Shown piece by piece: positions 16,652 to 17,056 of a DNA stretch of 17,056 nt. Location of the stretch: assembly GCA_009774215.1 (NCBI GenBank), contig VSNH01000078.1:1-17056 (forward strand), read 5' to 3'. This DNA comes from Lachnospiraceae bacterium (lineage in GTDB: Bacteria > Bacillota > Clostridia > Lachnospirales > Lachnospiraceae). Within the stretch, counting starts at the first letter, position 1; each line of letters starts with the position of its first letter. Below the pieces are notes generated by a model. It saw nothing but the letters and a program-made list of their open reading frames with translations. It searched no databases and was not told the origin of the DNA. The translations under genes were made by a program, and so were the position numbers.

Positions 16652-17056
16652 TTATCTTTCTCCAATTTGCCGGAAATCCCATTTTTTCATGTACAATTTG
16701 TCATTGATTATCCTTTTGGGTGGAGCGGGGGCGATTGCAATCCTATAAATATCCGCGGCTTCCCCTTCGCAGGAAAAGCTCCGCTCATAAGCGCCGCCGT
16801 TTTTCCGTATGACTTTCACAGACGCAGCGTTTTCCTTTTCGACAGAAATATGAAGTTCTTTCATTCCCGCCTCTTTTGCTGTCTTTAAAAGCTGACTTAA
16901 CATCTCTGACGCATACCCCTTTTTCCTTTCGGAAGGACGCACGCTGTAACCGCAATTCCCCAGATCCTTCAAAAAGTCATTCAGCGTATGCCTCAGATCT
17001 TTGTTTCCGGCGTTCCTGCCGGCGATGTTTCTAAACGCTTTTAGAGTGTGCGTAGG
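16652..17056 (-). CDS. GNAT-family N-acetyltransferase, 5'-partial
   Basis: This is an acetyl-CoA-dependent acetyltransferase whose substrate is not predictable. The frame stays open to the window edge at 17056, reading THTLKAFRNIAG, then DLRHTLNDFLKDLG, so the TTG at 16972 is not the true start and the N-terminus is outside. GYSVRPSERKKGYASEML is the acetyl-CoA-binding motif A with the R-x-x-x-G-x-A pattern, and ENAASVKVIRKNGG is motif B. The last 25 or so residues (APAPPKRIINDKLYMKKWDFRQIGER) extend past the RYWI-like end usual for this subgroup. They may be a lineage-specific tail or a result of a changed stop position. Confidence 0.85.
   Translation of the reverse strand, partial: PTHTLKAFRNIAGRNAGNKDLRHTLNDFLKDLGNCGYSVRPSERKKGYASEMLSQLLKTAKEAGMKELHISVEKENAASVKVIRKNGGAYERSFSCEGEAADIYRIAIAPAPPKRIINDKLYMKKWDFRQIGER

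Overview
The window looks like a chromosomal segment from a Clostridia/Lachnospiraceae-type Firmicute. The reasons are strong AGGAGG-like ribosome binding sites, some GTG/TTG starts, a short-form adenosylhomocysteinase, a YuxH-type EAL/HDOD protein, a MerR-TipAS regulator, and a glycerol-phosphate-type surface polysaccharide cluster. The assignment rests on gene style only; there is no rRNA or other taxonomic marker here.

Left half (about 1-9015, + strand): a cell-surface polysaccharide (capsule/EPS) cluster. In order it holds a family-4 glycosyltransferase (cut by the window edge and apparently frameshifted near base 75), a family-2 glycosyltransferase, an EpsG-like Wzy polymerase, a CDP-glycerol glycerophosphotransferase, a Wzx-type flippase, a glycerol-3-phosphate cytidylyltransferase (tagD-like), a glutamine-dependent asparagine synthetase (asnB) and a VanZ-family membrane protein. 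The cytidylyltransferase would make CDP-glycerol, the glycerophosphotransferase would transfer glycerol phosphate, the glycosyltransferases would build the repeat unit, Wzx would flip it and the EpsG-like protein would polymerise it. AsnB may amidate an acidic sugar or simply make asparagine. Genes are tightly packed or overlapping, and most are conspicuously AT-rich. A strong hairpin at 9048-9076 closes the cluster and separates it from convergent genes.

Right half (about 9117-15513, - strand): GC-richer metabolic genes, transcribed in the order cofE-like ligase, D-2-hydroxyacid dehydrogenase, mtaD/SAH deaminase, EAL/HDOD signalling protein, ahcY. The deaminase and AhcY both act on S-adenosylhomocysteine-type nucleosides, so this is probably a methylation by-product salvage locus. 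The AhcY has Lys where mammalian enzymes have Glu59 beside the adenine, which raises the possibility of a deaminate-then-hydrolyse route through S-inosylhomocysteine.

Right end (15514-17056): a divergent MerR/TipAS regulator on the + strand with a recognisable MerR-type promoter and a terminator, then the C-terminal part of a GNAT acetyltransferase on the - strand that runs off the window. There is no tRNA, rRNA, CRISPR array, insertion sequence or phage gene that I can support, and no gene-free stretch longer than about 300 bases.
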